Source: Setaria digitata (lineage: Eukaryota > Nematoda > Chromadorea > Rhabditida > Setariidae). From it: DNA of 36,982 bases. Location of the stretch: contig RCAB01000571.1 in the NCBI GenBank assembly GCA_003640385.1, positions 1 to 36,982 on the forward strand. The letters run 5' to 3'. Below the pieces are notes generated by a model, which was not told where the DNA came from, did not search any database, and saw only the letters and a program-made list of their open reading frames with translations. Position numbers and translations under genes: made by a program. Below, one piece after another: positions 21,101 through 31,251 of this stretch (its first letter is position 1; every line of letters starts with the position of its first letter).

Positions 21101-22562
21101 AACGGAATATACATTTAAATCGAAATTAAACCTTATAATCTCAAGCTACCAATCTAACACGGCGAATCATAACAGCCATCTTCACACGCAGTTATATTAA
21201 TCTGCTTGAATTAATCCATCAACTAGTAAAATGCTTAAAATATTAAGATATTTTCATACAGCCACAAAAATAAAAAAAATACTTCCTGAAAAGCACCAAT
21301 TTACCAAAAACTTTACACCTTTTAAAATATCAAAAGTACATAAAAAAGAAAGCAAACCTTATCTGGAAAATGTAAAGATAAATTGGATAGAAGTTTTGCT
21401 GCATTTAGTGATCGTGGCACATTGTCGTCCCGGCAGTATCCAATGCATTGCTGAATAAGTTCGCTGTTGCTGGCTATATATCCAGCACATTTTACATCAG
21501 CAGAGGATACATTAATCAATGATGAGATTACGCAATTCTCATCTACGTTATCTTCGCAGGCTAATCGGCATAATGACCGTCCTAGCAAGAAATTTTTCAT
21601 CTGCAAGAAAAAAAAAAAAACCATAATAAAATTATGCCAGTTTTGGACCCATGAATATGTCATAAACATGATTATTCTCTTACTTCTTGAACGAACAGAT
21701 AATAAATGATAAGAAAATATGCTTGTCAATAATTCATCATCCTATTATTTAAGATATTCATTAACGACAATCAAAATCATCTCCCTTCTTTGTGGGGTGG
21801 TAATATCACTGACTAGTACAGTCATATCTATCTTATTCCAGTAATAACTACAGTCGCACTGAATATAGCAACTGTTTAATGCCATCAACTTATTTATAGA
21901 TCATGCCACATATCGGTAACTTGTTTTATAGGACATAACAGTAGCAATCATATAACTGATGAAAACAATCTCCTTACTAATAACTAAAATCACTCTCTCA
22001 ACTTACTAAAACTTTTGTGGCAACTCATCAGCTAACCAACCTTAGTACGGACATTTTCTCTAGCATTAAGTAATAACCAAAAAAAAAGTTAAAAGAGGGG
22101 TAAAATTAATGATTAGCAATAGGTTTCAATTGTTAGACAAAAAATCCTTCTGCTGACGCATTTTTATCAGCATAACCGGTAGCATCAAACCAAACCAAAA
22201 CTTCGGCTTAGATTGACATTGTTACTATAGAAAGATAAAGTTCATTATCTCCCCAAATAATATTTGGCATTTAAATTGAAACTTTCATGCCAATAACTAG
22301 GATGCATGTGTGAAAATACGGTCAACTATCACCTATCAAGCCATAAAAAGGAGTTTTTATTTTTAAAAGCACCATGAAGACAAATTAAAAGGAAAATCAG
22401 AGAAATTCACATTTAGACCTGAAATATGATGTTAAATTGGTTAGATGCTGAAAGGCCAACAATATAATCCAATGCTTGCTGCCGCAAATAGCGTGGTATA
22501 TTTGGTGAAAGAAATTGTATCAGTTCGGTGATAACTTCAGGCGATATTTCGTGCTGCTGCAT
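8786..22562 (-). CDS. HGH1: Hgh1 homologue (FAM203/BRP16), eEF2-folding chaperone, six exons
   Basis: Exons 22562-22419, 21600-21358, 20761-20710, 20535-20338, 14885-14698 and 9151-8786 join in phase to 1191 nt, a 396-residue protein (vertebrate Hgh1 is about 390). Landmarks in order: an N-terminal LIQFL...RQQALDYIVGLS armadillo helix pair; KLLSNLS (residues about 118-124); DYLGYILVNLTS (about 159-170); IDILRNLCFEK (about 202-212); a DELPxLQY-type stretch EIEKLPIQLQYYEG (about 244-257); and the GREtLRxKGiYaLLREF helix (about 281-297). Yeast Hgh1 is a cytosolic adaptor that helps the TRiC/CCT chaperonin fold elongation factor 2; that role is inferred here from homology. Introns are 818, 596, 174, 5452 and 5546 nt. 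ATG 22562 lies 3 nt after a CATAG acceptor, so the transcript is probably trans-spliced. The last exon carries a long Ser-rich insert and the C-terminus ends early. Confidence 0.9.
10555..12007 (+). CDS. Tentative antisense exon pair inside HGH1 intron 5
   Basis: Exon-like segment 10555-10712 follows a T-rich acceptor (TTTATTTTCCATGAG), stays open for 52 codons and ends CCA|GTAAGC in phase 0. The next piece, 11945-12007, follows an excellent acceptor (CTATTTTCTTTTTTAG) and is open in phase 0 for 20 codons to TAA. The first piece starts in the phase left by the donor at 7892, so all three could form one transcript running antisense across HGH1 exon 6; that is speculative. The encoded sequence (PRTLPFHLDT, NTWRKCATATYHDQ, SNNSDLSKIIVSLN) matches no family I know. 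Confidence 0.2.
12081..12374 (+). CDS. Unassigned 97-codon ORF, antisense in HGH1 intron 5
   Basis: ATG-initiated, Lys/His/Ser-rich, starting MSTRIEKKRLENDGKNYL and ending LKLSHIYK. It shows no signal peptide, membrane segment or motif that I recognise. It lies 74 nt past the stop of the exon-like piece ending at 12007. Its length is moderately unusual for this AT content, but it could be chance; no promoter or splice evidence was found. Confidence 0.15.
   Translation: MSTRIEKKRLENDGKNYLKNSVTNTIHELKFEKLSPLSLLKFHLPCYHHSTSTVDAEKKKNLKFVQSVHRFLNKNIYQAVPFPLHITITLKLSHIYK
14698..14885 (-). CDS. HGH1: HGH1 exon 5 (residues 213-275)
   Basis: Acceptor GATTTTCCAG, donor CAG|GTTAGT. The first two bases complete a Ser codon, giving SCHSMLLDKNDEFLSTLLKP, then an acidic DDDEIEKLPIQLQYYEG stretch. 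This aligns with HHEWLL...DxLPFLLLPLAG...LPxDLQYL of Hgh1. Confidence 0.9.
16278..16475 (-). CDS. Possible small membrane-protein ORF within HGH1 intron 4
   Basis: ATG 16475 is directly preceded by an in-frame TAA and the frame closes with TAA at 16278, so it is a self-contained 65-residue ORF on the same strand as the host gene. It has a charged N-terminus (MEQRSRKDWEEIRYW), a central hydrophobic helix (FWKLVWLSFLATFLGTGFGC) and a charged tail. Its composition is more protein-like than neighbouring intron frames. There is no homologue I can name, and no promoter or splice signal was identified. Confidence 0.2.
   Translation of the reverse strand: MEQRSRKDWEEIRYWLPKVTFWKLVWLSFLATFLGTGFGCSFDMKELVIMDNKLYHIRRGTEGIK
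17813..17878. repeat. Imperfect tandem repeat, two units
   Basis: CAAAATTCTTGTTTCTTAGT at 17813 continues into CAAGAAATGTACCA (ends 17846). The second unit, CAAAATTCTTCCTTAATCAA, starts at 17849 and ends AATCTCCA at 17878. Each unit also holds a TTCTT/AAGAA inverted pair. Confidence 0.6.
20338..20535 (-). CDS. HGH1: HGH1 exon 4 (residues 147-212)
   Basis: It begins after GTTTTTAG with CA completing a Thr codon and ends AAA A|GTAAGTG in phase 1. It encodes the conserved core DYLGYILVNLTS and, at its end, AIDILRNLCFEK, matching the HYLxPLLxNLSQ and GTLRNCCFE signatures of Hgh1. Confidence 0.9.
20710..20761 (-). CDS. HGH1: HGH1 exon 3 (micro-exon, residues 130-146)
   Basis: A 52-nt exon, too short for any ORF listing. 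It is bounded by acceptor AATTTCAG and donor A|GTGAGTTTT, encodes LYHALIKDWKDATADII, and ends in phase 1. It supplies the residues and the phase shift needed between exons 2 and 4, which is why I accept it. Confidence 0.8.
21358..21600 (-). CDS. HGH1: HGH1 exon 2 (residues 49-129)
   Basis: Eighty-one codons between acceptor TTTTTTCTTGCAG and donor AAG|GTTTGC, both phase 0. It contains ISSLINVSS and AAKLLSNLSLHFPDK, two armadillo-type Leu-Asn-Leu/Val-Ser helices. The overlapping plus-strand frame 21467-21709 is a shadow. Confidence 0.9.
22419..22562 (-). CDS. HGH1: HGH1 exon 1 (residues 1-48)
   Basis: Forty-eight codons, ending CAG|GTCTAA, phase 0. It encodes MQQHEISPEVITELIQFLSP and continues to NIIFQ. 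The helix pair ELIQFL..., QALDYIVGLSAS is the characteristic start of Hgh1 proteins. Confidence 0.9.
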
Positions 22563-22576
22563 CACCTATGGATAAA
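22563..22576 (-). other. Splice (probably trans-splice) acceptor of HGH1
   Basis: Reading the minus strand, TTTATTTATCCATAG ends at 22566 and is followed by GTG and ATG. A three-base leader directly after a good acceptor is typical of nematode spliced-leader addition; a cis-spliced 5' exon cannot be excluded. Confidence 0.6.
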
Positions 22577-25097
22577 TAAAACGTACGCAATTATTATTCT
22601 CAAGTAGACAAGGTCATAGCTTTACTGGTCGTGTAATCTGTTATGACAAGCGCGATCACGTAACATGAAAATCGCGATTTTCTAATTTCTCTGCAATCTA
22701 TGTTTAGCAACATATATGCAAAAATAATACAAAAACAGAAAAAAAAAGAAAAAAGAAAATGAAGAAAAAAAGAAAATGAATAAAGAAAGTGAATATGATT
22801 CCTGAGCGTGAAGAAGCAGGATGTAACATATTGTATTTATTTGATCGATTCAACGCTAAATACAGGACACTGAATATAGCACAGGGTGTGTGAACATGCG
22901 GAACTTCTCATCACCATTTTTTCAGATTATTCGAAATAGTATTACTTTGTGTAATCTGACCTCTAGATATAGATACGTGAAATATAGATTACGATATGAA
23001 CTGGAAGTCACTTGATTCCCGATCCACGCTTGCAAACGCGTCAAACAAAACGTGACAGATGCGAAAACCAAATCCAAGCATCATCAACTCCATTTACTAG
23101 AAAGAGGTGGAAACATGGCCATGGCTTTTTTCATTGTCCCCTTGTGAAATACTTTCCCACTATTCTTTACAAATTTTTATATTTAGATTTCTCCATGAAG
23201 GAAATTCAATTCTTTCTGCTTGCAGAAAAGTATTTAAAATGCAAGAATTTTGCTGAAGAAAGCCAAGAATTACTATAGACTTAAGCGCAAGGAAGAGATA
23301 GGAGAATTTTGGATTTAGAGAGAGAAAAAATCTGGAGAATTTTTTATATACTTGAAAATACGTCAGAGAAATTGAATAGAAGCATTCTTGTGAGAACAAA
23401 ATAAGCAAGTTATTATTCAGTGTCATAAACATAGCAATAAATTATACATTATACATGTATGGTGGAAATGTCGCCTCATTGGATGAAACAAATGAATTAA
23501 TTGAAAATGAATATTAGTTATCATATTCAATACTGCTGTGACACTGACAAAGAGATATCAGCAAATAAAATCCTTTTGCCAAGAGAAGGTAGAGGAGTGG
23601 GTCACTGTTGCGCAAACATGCCTCATTCAACGTCAGCGGATATCAGTTATCGGGAAATCAGTCTCGGAAGGCGTCTAAGTTGTCAGATTACCTGGATAAG
23701 TTTGTGTTTTCCTAAGAGATTATTGGCCCTCCACTTTCGACATTTCGGCATACTCTCGAGACGGAAGGGCTCATCTCTACAATTACTACTCATTTAACTC
23801 TCTGTTTGTTTGTATAAATTAACCCAACCGTAAGCAGTTCCACCGATGCTGAGAGCTTGAACTTTATTTACACACACTACTTAGCAGTAGCAGCAAGTGA
23901 TGAGGGACGGCGAAAAGGGAGAGTCGCGGACAGTCGGGATAGTTAAACAGAAGTAGCTTGTTATCTTATCTTCAGAAGTTGATTTATTTTGGGGCAAACA
24001 AGAAGAGCACAAGAAAATAGACTCACACTTCTTCCGATAATTGCAAAACGAAAACGGTCTTAGCCTAAATTCTATCAGACGTTCACCATACTGAAACCAG
24101 TTCTTCTTTCAAAAAAATTGACGCAACAATTAATAAAATTAACTGATAAAGTGTTTGTAGAAAAGGGATTGGTTTCGGAGACATGCAAAAGCAGTATAAT
24201 TGAATAAGTATTTATAATAAATAAATCAAATGGAAGAGAAGGGGATACTGAAGTTCGCCACGATCTCGAATAATTGGCAAAAATTTAAACAAACGATTCA
24301 AAGCAATTCGGTAGCCAGAAATGTTTTCATTAAATGAGAAAAATATTGATACAAGCAGTTGCAACTGAAATTTCAATCCAAGACTTAACAAAAACTACTT
24401 GAAGGTGAGGCACTGAAATCAATATTATTCAGAAAATAAAAAAGCGATAAATTTTTTCCATCCGAAAAACATAGACAATTATTTTGTTAAGTCATTTTTG
24501 ATTGGAATGGAGAAAATTAATTTGCAGCTTCAATTGATTTATTATAGTATAAGTGAAATGAAAAACAATTCTAGGAAGATGGCACGAAATTTCACCTTTG
24601 TAGAACAAGGCATAATCTTCAATTATTAGATGAAAGTTGCAGTATCAAGTAATTTATAGCAATAGAGAGAAGTGAAGCATTATATAATATGCGAATTTTT
24701 TTGCCTTTTGATTTGCTTAATCACAGTTTCAAATGGACTTGAAAAATTTCATGATAAAATTTTACTAGCTTACTAAATTGCATGCAAAAAGTTTGCAATT
24801 AACTGAAATTAACTTAATAATTGCTGGTTCATCATCTCCACACTATACTCCTAAAGTTAATGAGATAATATGACACTTTTGTTAATTGTATTTGCTTTTA
24901 ATTTAGTTTGCACTTATCTGAAGATTCCGCCCAAATAGTTCACCCGGAAATGCATAACTGATATAATTAATTTTGACAGCTAATTAGGACCTAATTTAAT
25001 ACTACCATTTATATTTACACCTTACAAGAAAGACGATGCAACGATTAAGTGACCTTATCACTCTGCTGACCCTTGACCGGCCTTCACATTGAAATTG
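22577..25097. other. Intergenic region upstream of HGH1
   Basis: 2.5 kb between two same-strand genes, too wide for a typical nematode operon spacing. The segment 23560-23960 is richer in GC, with inverted CCAAT boxes (ATTGG at 23478-23482 and 23722-23726), and may be the HGH1 promoter. A plus-strand frame open from 23003 to TAG 23278 is described under findings. The rest, including 23980-25097, is AT-rich with no feature except a short palindrome AATTAGGACCTAATT at 24982-24996. Confidence 0.5.
22737..22795 (+). repeat. A/G-rich polypurine tract
   Basis: Runs of A interrupted by G and occasional TGA (AAAGAAAAAAGAAAATGAAG style). On the HGH1 coding strand this is a T/C-rich tract about 170-230 nt upstream of the acceptor. 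Confidence 0.6.
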
Positions 25098-25259
25098 TCA
25101 TGGATTATTTCCAATGCTAGCAAATGGATAGCGGAAAGTTTTCAGTGTACTAGTCAAATAGTCTATCACATGGAGTCGGCCATTGTCGTACAGAACTTCT
25201 GACCAAATTGCAGACACTTCGGTAGATGCTGCTGATAAATTATGTTGCAATTTGCCATC
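25098..25259 (-). CDS. Propeller membrane protein, exon 5 (residues 426-478, stop)
   Basis: Acceptor AAGCTTTTCAG, then DGKLQHNLSAASTEV to ASIGNNP and TGA. A better-looking CCCAG 17 nt upstream would break the frame after exon 4, so the inner acceptor is chosen. Confidence 0.75.
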   Translation of the reverse strand, partial: DGKLQHNLSAASTEVSAIWSEVLYDNGRLHVIDYLTSTLKTFRYPFASIGNNP

Positions 25260-28200
25260 CTGAAAAGCTTCAACATCTGGGAAAACAAAGTGACTTCGCT
25301 GGCGAAAGGTTTTTATTTAGACTCGATAAAATTTCAAAAATCTAAATTTAAAATGGCAAATAAATTTTTTTGAAATTAGTTCCAAATTTGGGAGCATTTT
25401 GACCCGATGGAAGCAAATCTTAATGAGTAATTGGGTACGAAATTTTCTAATCAGTTAAACCTGAAAAACTCGAACAAGTGGCTGTCCTCTAACAACTGCA
25501 ATTATCCGAGCTTGATCGTCAACTGTTATGCCGAGGGAGAAAGTTCCATTGTCATAACCGATCTTTCGCTTGATTTCACCATCCTGTGCAGAAAAAGTTG
25601 ACATTGAAAGGAAGAGTAATTAGTAGTAATTTATGTCTAGGAAAGAATATTTCTAGAAACGGAAGTATAATTCGAGAAAGCTGGTGTGAGATTTAAAGTT
25701 TTAATTTTGAAACGACGAGACAGTGGAACTGGGTAATGTGAATAAGAACAGAAATTACGGCACAGTTTTCAGGATAATTTGAAAATTCAAGTAGTACAAG
25801 AGTCACTAGTTATAAAGAAGACGAATATGTACCTCTAGGAACCTCGGAAAATAGAAAGGCATTCAGTGGTGGCAATTTTTTGTCAAGAAATACGATACTG
25901 AGAATATCCTAATTTTTGAATGTGTGAAAATATCAGTGTTTTAAAGACATGAAACTAATTACTAGACTGGGGGGGGGAATAAAAAGAAAATAGACAGCAA
26001 AAAATTTAATAAACTGACTTCTGAAAGTTGCAAAATAGCTGTTTGACAGCTTATGTAATAATATTTTCGATGGAAAAGAGCGAAATTGCAAGTTTCTCTA
26101 AGATCATTCCTGTAATACACTTCCTCTACTGGTCTCAAGTCATCCGTGAATACAAACAACACGTCGTTGCTTCTCCCAAGCGCAATAAGTCGTTGTAAGT
26201 CCGCCTGCAAGTTAGAGATATTTGGAGTGAAATGGAACACAGTAGCAATTATTAGACTAAGAAAGAAGGAAAATCACGCTTCTGCACTCTAGCAGTTACT
26301 GTCTGTTAGATTGCTGAACTGCTATTTGAATCCTTGATTCCGAAAACTCTACTTTCAAATTCTCTCTTCTTTGATTTACGAATTTTTCATCACGATTACA
26401 TAATTAATCTACCTCCTGTGCAAATGCGTCATTATTTTGTTAATCTCTTCATCAATCAAAATTCTTTGATTAATAAATTTCAAAATGCCTTAGTTGATGC
26501 CTCTCTAAATGCTTCTGAATTGCGATTTATTGTTATCGTTTACCTACTAATTATTTGGAAACTTATCATTTTCTGATTCTTCTGTCAGATAGCTTTCAAT
26601 TTCGTACTTGAATTTTCGATTTGAATTTCATTTTATTAATATTACCTTTATAATTTTATTATTAATTTAGTATAAGTAAGAGTTTCCAGTTGAATTTTAT
26701 GCCAGCTAATGAAATCATATGTTAAAATACTAGTCTATTGAAATATTTTCCAGTGGATCAATGTCAAAAAGTCCAATATAATTTCAATCTATTTTAAAAA
26801 TTTGAAGCAGAAGCAAACCTCATCTTCATAGGCAGATAAGCTTTTACCACCTATAGGTAATTTCATTTCTTTATATTTTTGACCCTCTCGATAAGATGCC
26901 AAAATGGTACCATTCAGGATGACAACATCACCGTTATGTGTCACTGTCATTCGATCAATCTTACCATTGACACTGGTAATTTCAATCTGAAAAGAGAAAA
27001 AACAATTCCACAATTTAGACTTTTTTCAACGTTGTCTTGCCACTTATGCTTTTTCACAATAAATTCAGCCTTCAGAAGTCGAAACTTCGTAAATTTTACT
27101 ATGACATACAACAAATATCGTAATGAACACATGTTTTTTTTTCCACGAATTCCTTCACTGTAACTTCTCATAAATTTTCTAGAAGTTTTATCGCACAAAT
27201 AGCCAAAATTAAAAATTTATTCTAGACTAATTAATCAACAGAGTTTTAATTCGTCGTCTAATTTTTACAGTTATATTAGCAATTTAAGAGGTTCTCAATT
27301 CAGACCTAATCGATGAAATTCTGAATTTTCGTGAATAACGCCCTATCACTTGATTATCCTAAGTATTTTCTATTTTCGCAATCAATTTCCAGTTTAAAAA
27401 GTGGCAAAATTGAAATTAACAAAATTACACGCAAGATTTCTGTCGTTGGATTACAAAGAAGAAATTCTTTCTTTGCTTGCTACTGAATTGGAACCTCAAT
27501 TTTATTCTCGGTTTTCCGCAGTATAAACCACTAAATTTTAGATTTCTAAACCAAGGAATATCTTGCAGAATTTTGTTTTTCAAGCCTAATTAGGAGATTC
27601 CCTAGCTGTTTGTTAGGCCTAACGATGTCAGACAATATATTGGAGGTGCATAACTCAGTTAATGGATTTTAATTTAATGATGAAAAGAACTCAGCTGTTC
27701 TTTTTTCTAAAAACGTAATGCATCTGTTGACCTAATAATTACTTTTGTAATCCAGTAGTCCGATGAAAACCTGATTTCACTTCCACTTCGAGACTAAAAA
27801 ATATTCAAGAAAGGCTCCTGATTTTTTCCTGTTTAGAAGGAATGAGAACGGTTAAATGCGTACTATAATATTTATTAACTGTCTTAAAATAACAAATGAA
27901 CTAGAAGCAAATAAATATGTCGATTCCTCAGAACTGTCATCATTTTAGGTTGACAAAAATTCGTTGTAATTTTTAAAATTTAATACCATTTTAAAAGTAA
28001 CTTTCTTCATTTAAAAATGAACATATTTTACTCTCAAGTGATGATACTCTTGCCTTTCATTTTTTTCGTCTGGCATAATTCCGATACTTTGGTTAATTAT
28101 TTTGATCTCATATAAAGCATTAATTAACTAATCAATCAATGCAACCAATATAAATCAAGCCTAAGCAGTGGAAATTAAATTAATAAAAACTTTATTGAAT

Positions 28201-29236
28201 TCAATAAGTAGGAGAAATAAATCAAAATGCCGACATAATTATCGCTTAATGAGCAACTAAATTTTTTCTTATGTTGTCAGTTGTGATGGCTTACTGCTTA
28301 TTGCCAGTATCACAAGTTCTACTGATAAGGATTCCATAATATCAATATTAACAGAAATACTCAGTGGCATAGCTCCTTCGTGGAATGTCTGGGAATTAGA
28401 TTCTCATGCACTTGTCAGCTTAACAGAAAATCTCTTACCTGTTCCCCAGTCTCGGCATTCATCACCGTTATCTGACCATCGTTGGTTGCGGCGTAAAGAA
28501 ATCCTCCTTCCACTGCCAGTCCTACCAACTTCACACCATTCGGAAATGTCACTTCACGTAGCAGTTCCATGTGTGTCACTTGCTGCTTCTGCTGCCTACT
28601 CTTTGTCACATCGTCTTTCAGCGGCAACTGCTCAATGTGTTGATGCAACGTCAACGTCGCCAGATTCTTTCTCGATTTCCGTGCCGTCACCAACTTTGCT
28701 GTGAAATTTGATTGTTTGGAGGACAAGTGATGACGTGATCTTGATGTGGAATGTCGACTGCCCGACGTCATTGCTTTGCTCGCTGCTACAGTAATATTGG
28801 TGCTCAAGTGCACTGTTGTCGTGCTTCTTCCAGATGACTGACTATTTTGCGGTTTCCACGTTACTATCGCTGCGGTTGACGGTTCAGCTGATTGGAGAGA
28901 TCGCTTATCGTCTTCTACAATCGAAGACACAGCAGGCGTACTTCTAGCACCAGGAAGAGTAGCAGCTACTGTAACTGCAGCACTGGTAAGAGCTCGAGTA
29001 GTTGATGAAGACTGAGATGAACTGTTCAAGTTTTCTTTTGAGTGAAAGTGCAGGTAGTTGTTCAAAGGACTGGTTGGAGGAGCATTCTGACTGATACCTA
29101 ACAACTGATGCTCCAAGTGTTCCAGTTCATCGGCATTATCAGTTTCAGTTGGCACGGTTACCAAAATAATGATTACTGTTAATGCAGCAGAAATAATCAA
29201 GCAGCAAATGATAACAGTCACACTGATAGTGCCCAT
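25098..29236 (-). CDS. Single-pass membrane protein with NHL-like beta-propeller ectodomain, five exons
   Basis: Exons 29236-28439, 26986-26819, 26204-26019, 25583-25461 and 25259-25098 join, all in phase 0, to a 478-residue protein. ATG 29236 gives a five-residue tail, then a hydrophobic helix (VIICCLIISAALTVIIILVTV, residues 8-28) acting as signal anchor or signal peptide. Residues about 50-220 are Ser/Thr-rich like a glycosylated stalk. From about 225, repeats of about 40-60 residues have NHL/SMP-30-type blade features (VKLVGLAVEGGFLYAATNDG; FSLGITVDDQARIIAVVRG; VLYDNGRLHVIDYLTSTLKT). Sequons (NSS, NIT, NFT, NGT twice, NLS) support an extracellular location. I do not recognise a named orthologue; function is unknown. 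A leader acceptor lies 29 nt before the ATG. The stop TGA is 25100-25098, with no clear AATAAA nearby. Confidence 0.82.
25461..25583 (-). CDS. Propeller membrane protein, exon 4 (residues 385-425)
   Basis: Acceptor TTTTTCTGCACAG, donor CAG|GTTTAA. Forty-one codons, DGEIKRKIGYDNGTFSLGIT to VRVFQ; too short to appear as a long ORF. The I.VDDQARIIAVVRGQPLVRVF core fits one NHL-like blade. Confidence 0.78.
25969..25977 (+). repeat. G9 homopolymer
   Basis: Nine G in a very AT-rich intron of the propeller gene. On the coding strand it reads as C9 followed by AG, an unused acceptor-like signal. Confidence 0.9.
26019..26204 (-). CDS. Propeller membrane protein, exon 3 (residues 323-384)
   Basis: Acceptor CTAACTTGCAG, donor GAA|GTCAGT. 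Sixty-two codons, beginning ADLQRLIALGRSNDVLFVFT and ending TAILQLSE. Two Cys (ETCNFALF, YISCQTA) could form a disulphide. Confidence 0.82.
26819..26986 (-). CDS. Propeller membrane protein, exon 2 (residues 267-322)
   Basis: Acceptor TTTCTCTTTTCAG, donor GAG|GTTTGC. Fifty-six codons, from IEITSVNGKIDRMTVTHNGD to SLSAYEDE. A blade-like V.HNGDVVILNGTILASY pattern with an NGT sequon. Confidence 0.82.
28439..29236 (-). CDS. Propeller membrane protein, exon 1 (residues 1-266)
   Basis: Carries the membrane anchor, the whole Ser/Thr-rich stalk and the first blade (ELLREVTFPNGVKLVGLAVE to NAETGEQ), ending CAG|GTAAGAG. The open frame extends upstream to 29296, but through non-ATG codons and an acceptor, so ATG 29236 is preferred. 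The plus-strand frame at 28486-28704 is a shadow. Confidence 0.85.
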
Positions 29237-29275
29237 GTGCCGGAAATTCACCTTGTAAGTTACTCCTTGAAGAGC
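29237..29275 (-). other. Leader and acceptor of the propeller gene
   Basis: TCTTTGCTCTTCAAG ends at 29266 on the minus strand, giving a 29-nt leader before ATG 29236. This fits trans-splicing or a cis-spliced 5' exon farther upstream. Confidence 0.5.
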
Positions 29276-29936
29276 AAAGAAGGGTGCGCAATGCAAATAT
29301 CACACAGAATTATCAGAGATTAAGATTTTTATTGAGGCAACACCAAGTGATCGTTGTCAATACTGTTTATCACTTGATCCTCTGAATATTTCTAAAAAAA
29401 AATTGATAGGAAATAATAAGTTGGAAATGCCTTTGTAAGCTAGAGACATTGATATGCATAGATTAAATCAATATGCGCTAAAACAAAAAAGGCATTTGAA
29501 GCAAGTAGCCGAATAAGTGGTGATGATAATTTTTATTTAATTACACAAGTTTCGAGGTGGGAGCAAGTAATCGTATACCAACATTTATGATTTATAAGTG
29601 TCACGATAATAACAACAATAACAACAACAGAAAAGGAAACATCAACAAGAAGTTCAAAGACCCGAACAGATCTTGCTCATTCAGAGAATTGGAAATGCTT
29701 ATCAGAATGTGATCGACAACCAGTTTTTGGGTCAATGAGTATCTTAAATATTTTCAAATTACCATCCTAATCAACCTAAACAACAGTGCTGTTCTAACAA
29801 CTGCTGTCCTTTGTGCAACATTATAATTTATCGCATCACATGATCACCTAAATGAGATTTCATCAACAAAAAGGGAAGTGTGTGAATTGATGGCTACATT
29901 TTAGACAGTTTTGTTTTTTTCTTCCTATCTACACAG

Positions 29937-31251
29937 AAGTCAGAAGAAACGGAAGTAGCACTAATCATCATACTGGCATCTTTTAGGGATGTAAAGTGCA
30001 TGAAACTCGAAGTAATCCAATAATTATTTGTTCGAGACTACCGGTGACTGTGAAGAAATTCATTAAAACATAATTTGGAGAATATTTTCGTAACATTGAG
30101 GACGTGTTGCAACGACTTATTTGAAGGAATCCCTTCACTAAAACACTGCCAACATTTTATGGAAGCATAAACTGCTAATCCTGGGAAGTAGCGGGCGAGG
30201 TTTCATGTTACATGCAAATGAAGATCGAAATCAGCTTATCAGCGCCGTTGGATGGAGTGAGGTGATTGAAAAATTGAAGGAACATCAAATATTGGCTGGC
30301 ATGAGCTGCTTTCAGATGTTAACACTGGTTCTTACCGAAGAAAAGTAGGACAACAGAGAGCAAATTAAAATTTTCTAAAAGTTCATTAGAAACAACAACA
30401 ATAGCAATATATCATTCATAGATGTTCTCATTTGGAGTTGAATAATTGATAAAAAGCATTCATAACTATCGATAGATTAAACAGATGCGATACTTCTGTC
30501 AGTTTCCTTCTTCCTTCCAAATTTCTTCTTGAATTTAATCGAAAATTTTACGGAAATTCACTGGCTGTAGCAGCAGCAACGCCCTCATTAATAAATCTAC
30601 ATTACGATTTAATAAAATCAAATAAAGTCAACATTTTTGATGGTTAATTAAATAATTTCTCCCCAATATTCTTTACTGCCTGTAATTTCCTAACAATATT
30701 GCCATCGCCCACGACCTCATATAAATGACCGATATTTTAATGAATATCATTAATACGTCACATAAGTGGACCACTTCTACTGTTGGTTTCATTCATTTCT
30801 TTTCCAGGTAAAAAAAACACCAGCATCCAGTTAACTGTTCATTGCCAACATAGATTTCCGAGAAGATACCAGTGACAGATGTACTAATAATGACCTAAGC
30901 TAATTTAAGTAGCACTTATTGAACTTGGCCTAATGATTTTGGCTTATTATTACATAGAGACTTTCCTACTTTACTCAAAAGCCAAAAAAAAAAAAAAAAA
31001 AAAAAAAAAGAAAACTAATTGTAATTAATGTAGCTGGAATGCCTTTAATCTTCGATATATTTTTATATTTTTACATTGAATATTTTCATATTTATAGAAT
31101 TAACTTTGGAAAAGCTCAAGTTTGGTATTTTAAGTCAGCAGCAGATAGTTTCTTATATGCTACCAGTTAAACGCAACGGTGAAAAATGCTCTTAACTATT
31201 TTCAGGAAACGTGACCTTCCTGAAATAAAGAATGCTTTGACTATTCTATGA
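29937..31251 (+). CDS. Tentative plus-strand gene fragment, divergent from the propeller gene
   Basis: Three pieces fit together. 29937-30011 follows a strong acceptor (TTTTTTTCTTCCTATCTACACAG) and ends GAA|GTAATC, phase 0. 30167-30344 follows a weak AG and encodes LGSSGRGFMLHANEDRNQLI, SAVGWSEVIEKLKEHQI and LTLVLTEE, with donor AA|GTAGGA. 31206-31251 follows CTATTTTCAG and ends in TGA, phase-compatible. The middle piece stays open to TAG 30346-30348 if unspliced. The composition looks like protein, but no domain is recognised and there is no start codon before the first piece. It could be a diverged gene, a remnant, or coincidence. Confidence 0.22.
30984..31009 (+). repeat. A26 homopolymer
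   Basis: Twenty-six consecutive A residues following AAAAGCC and ending in GAAAAC. No upstream gene-like sequence indicates a processed retrocopy. Confidence 0.9.

Noticed and set aside
25260..25276. Upstream CCCAG acceptor for propeller exon 5
   Set aside because: It would put exon 5 out of frame with exon 4; the CTTTTCAG acceptor 17 nt inside keeps phase 0.
28486..28704. Plus-strand ORF opposite propeller exon 1
   Set aside because: Shadow of the Ser/Thr-rich coding exon on the minus strand.
3861..29236. Three same-strand genes as an operon
   Set aside because: Intergenic gaps are about 2.5 and 4.6 kb, far wider than the usual 100-400 bp in nematode operons.
31110..31135. Partial similarity to the reverse complement of a spliced leader (CTCAAGTTTGGT)
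   Set aside because: Only part of the sequence matches and there is no downstream donor or Sm site; chance.
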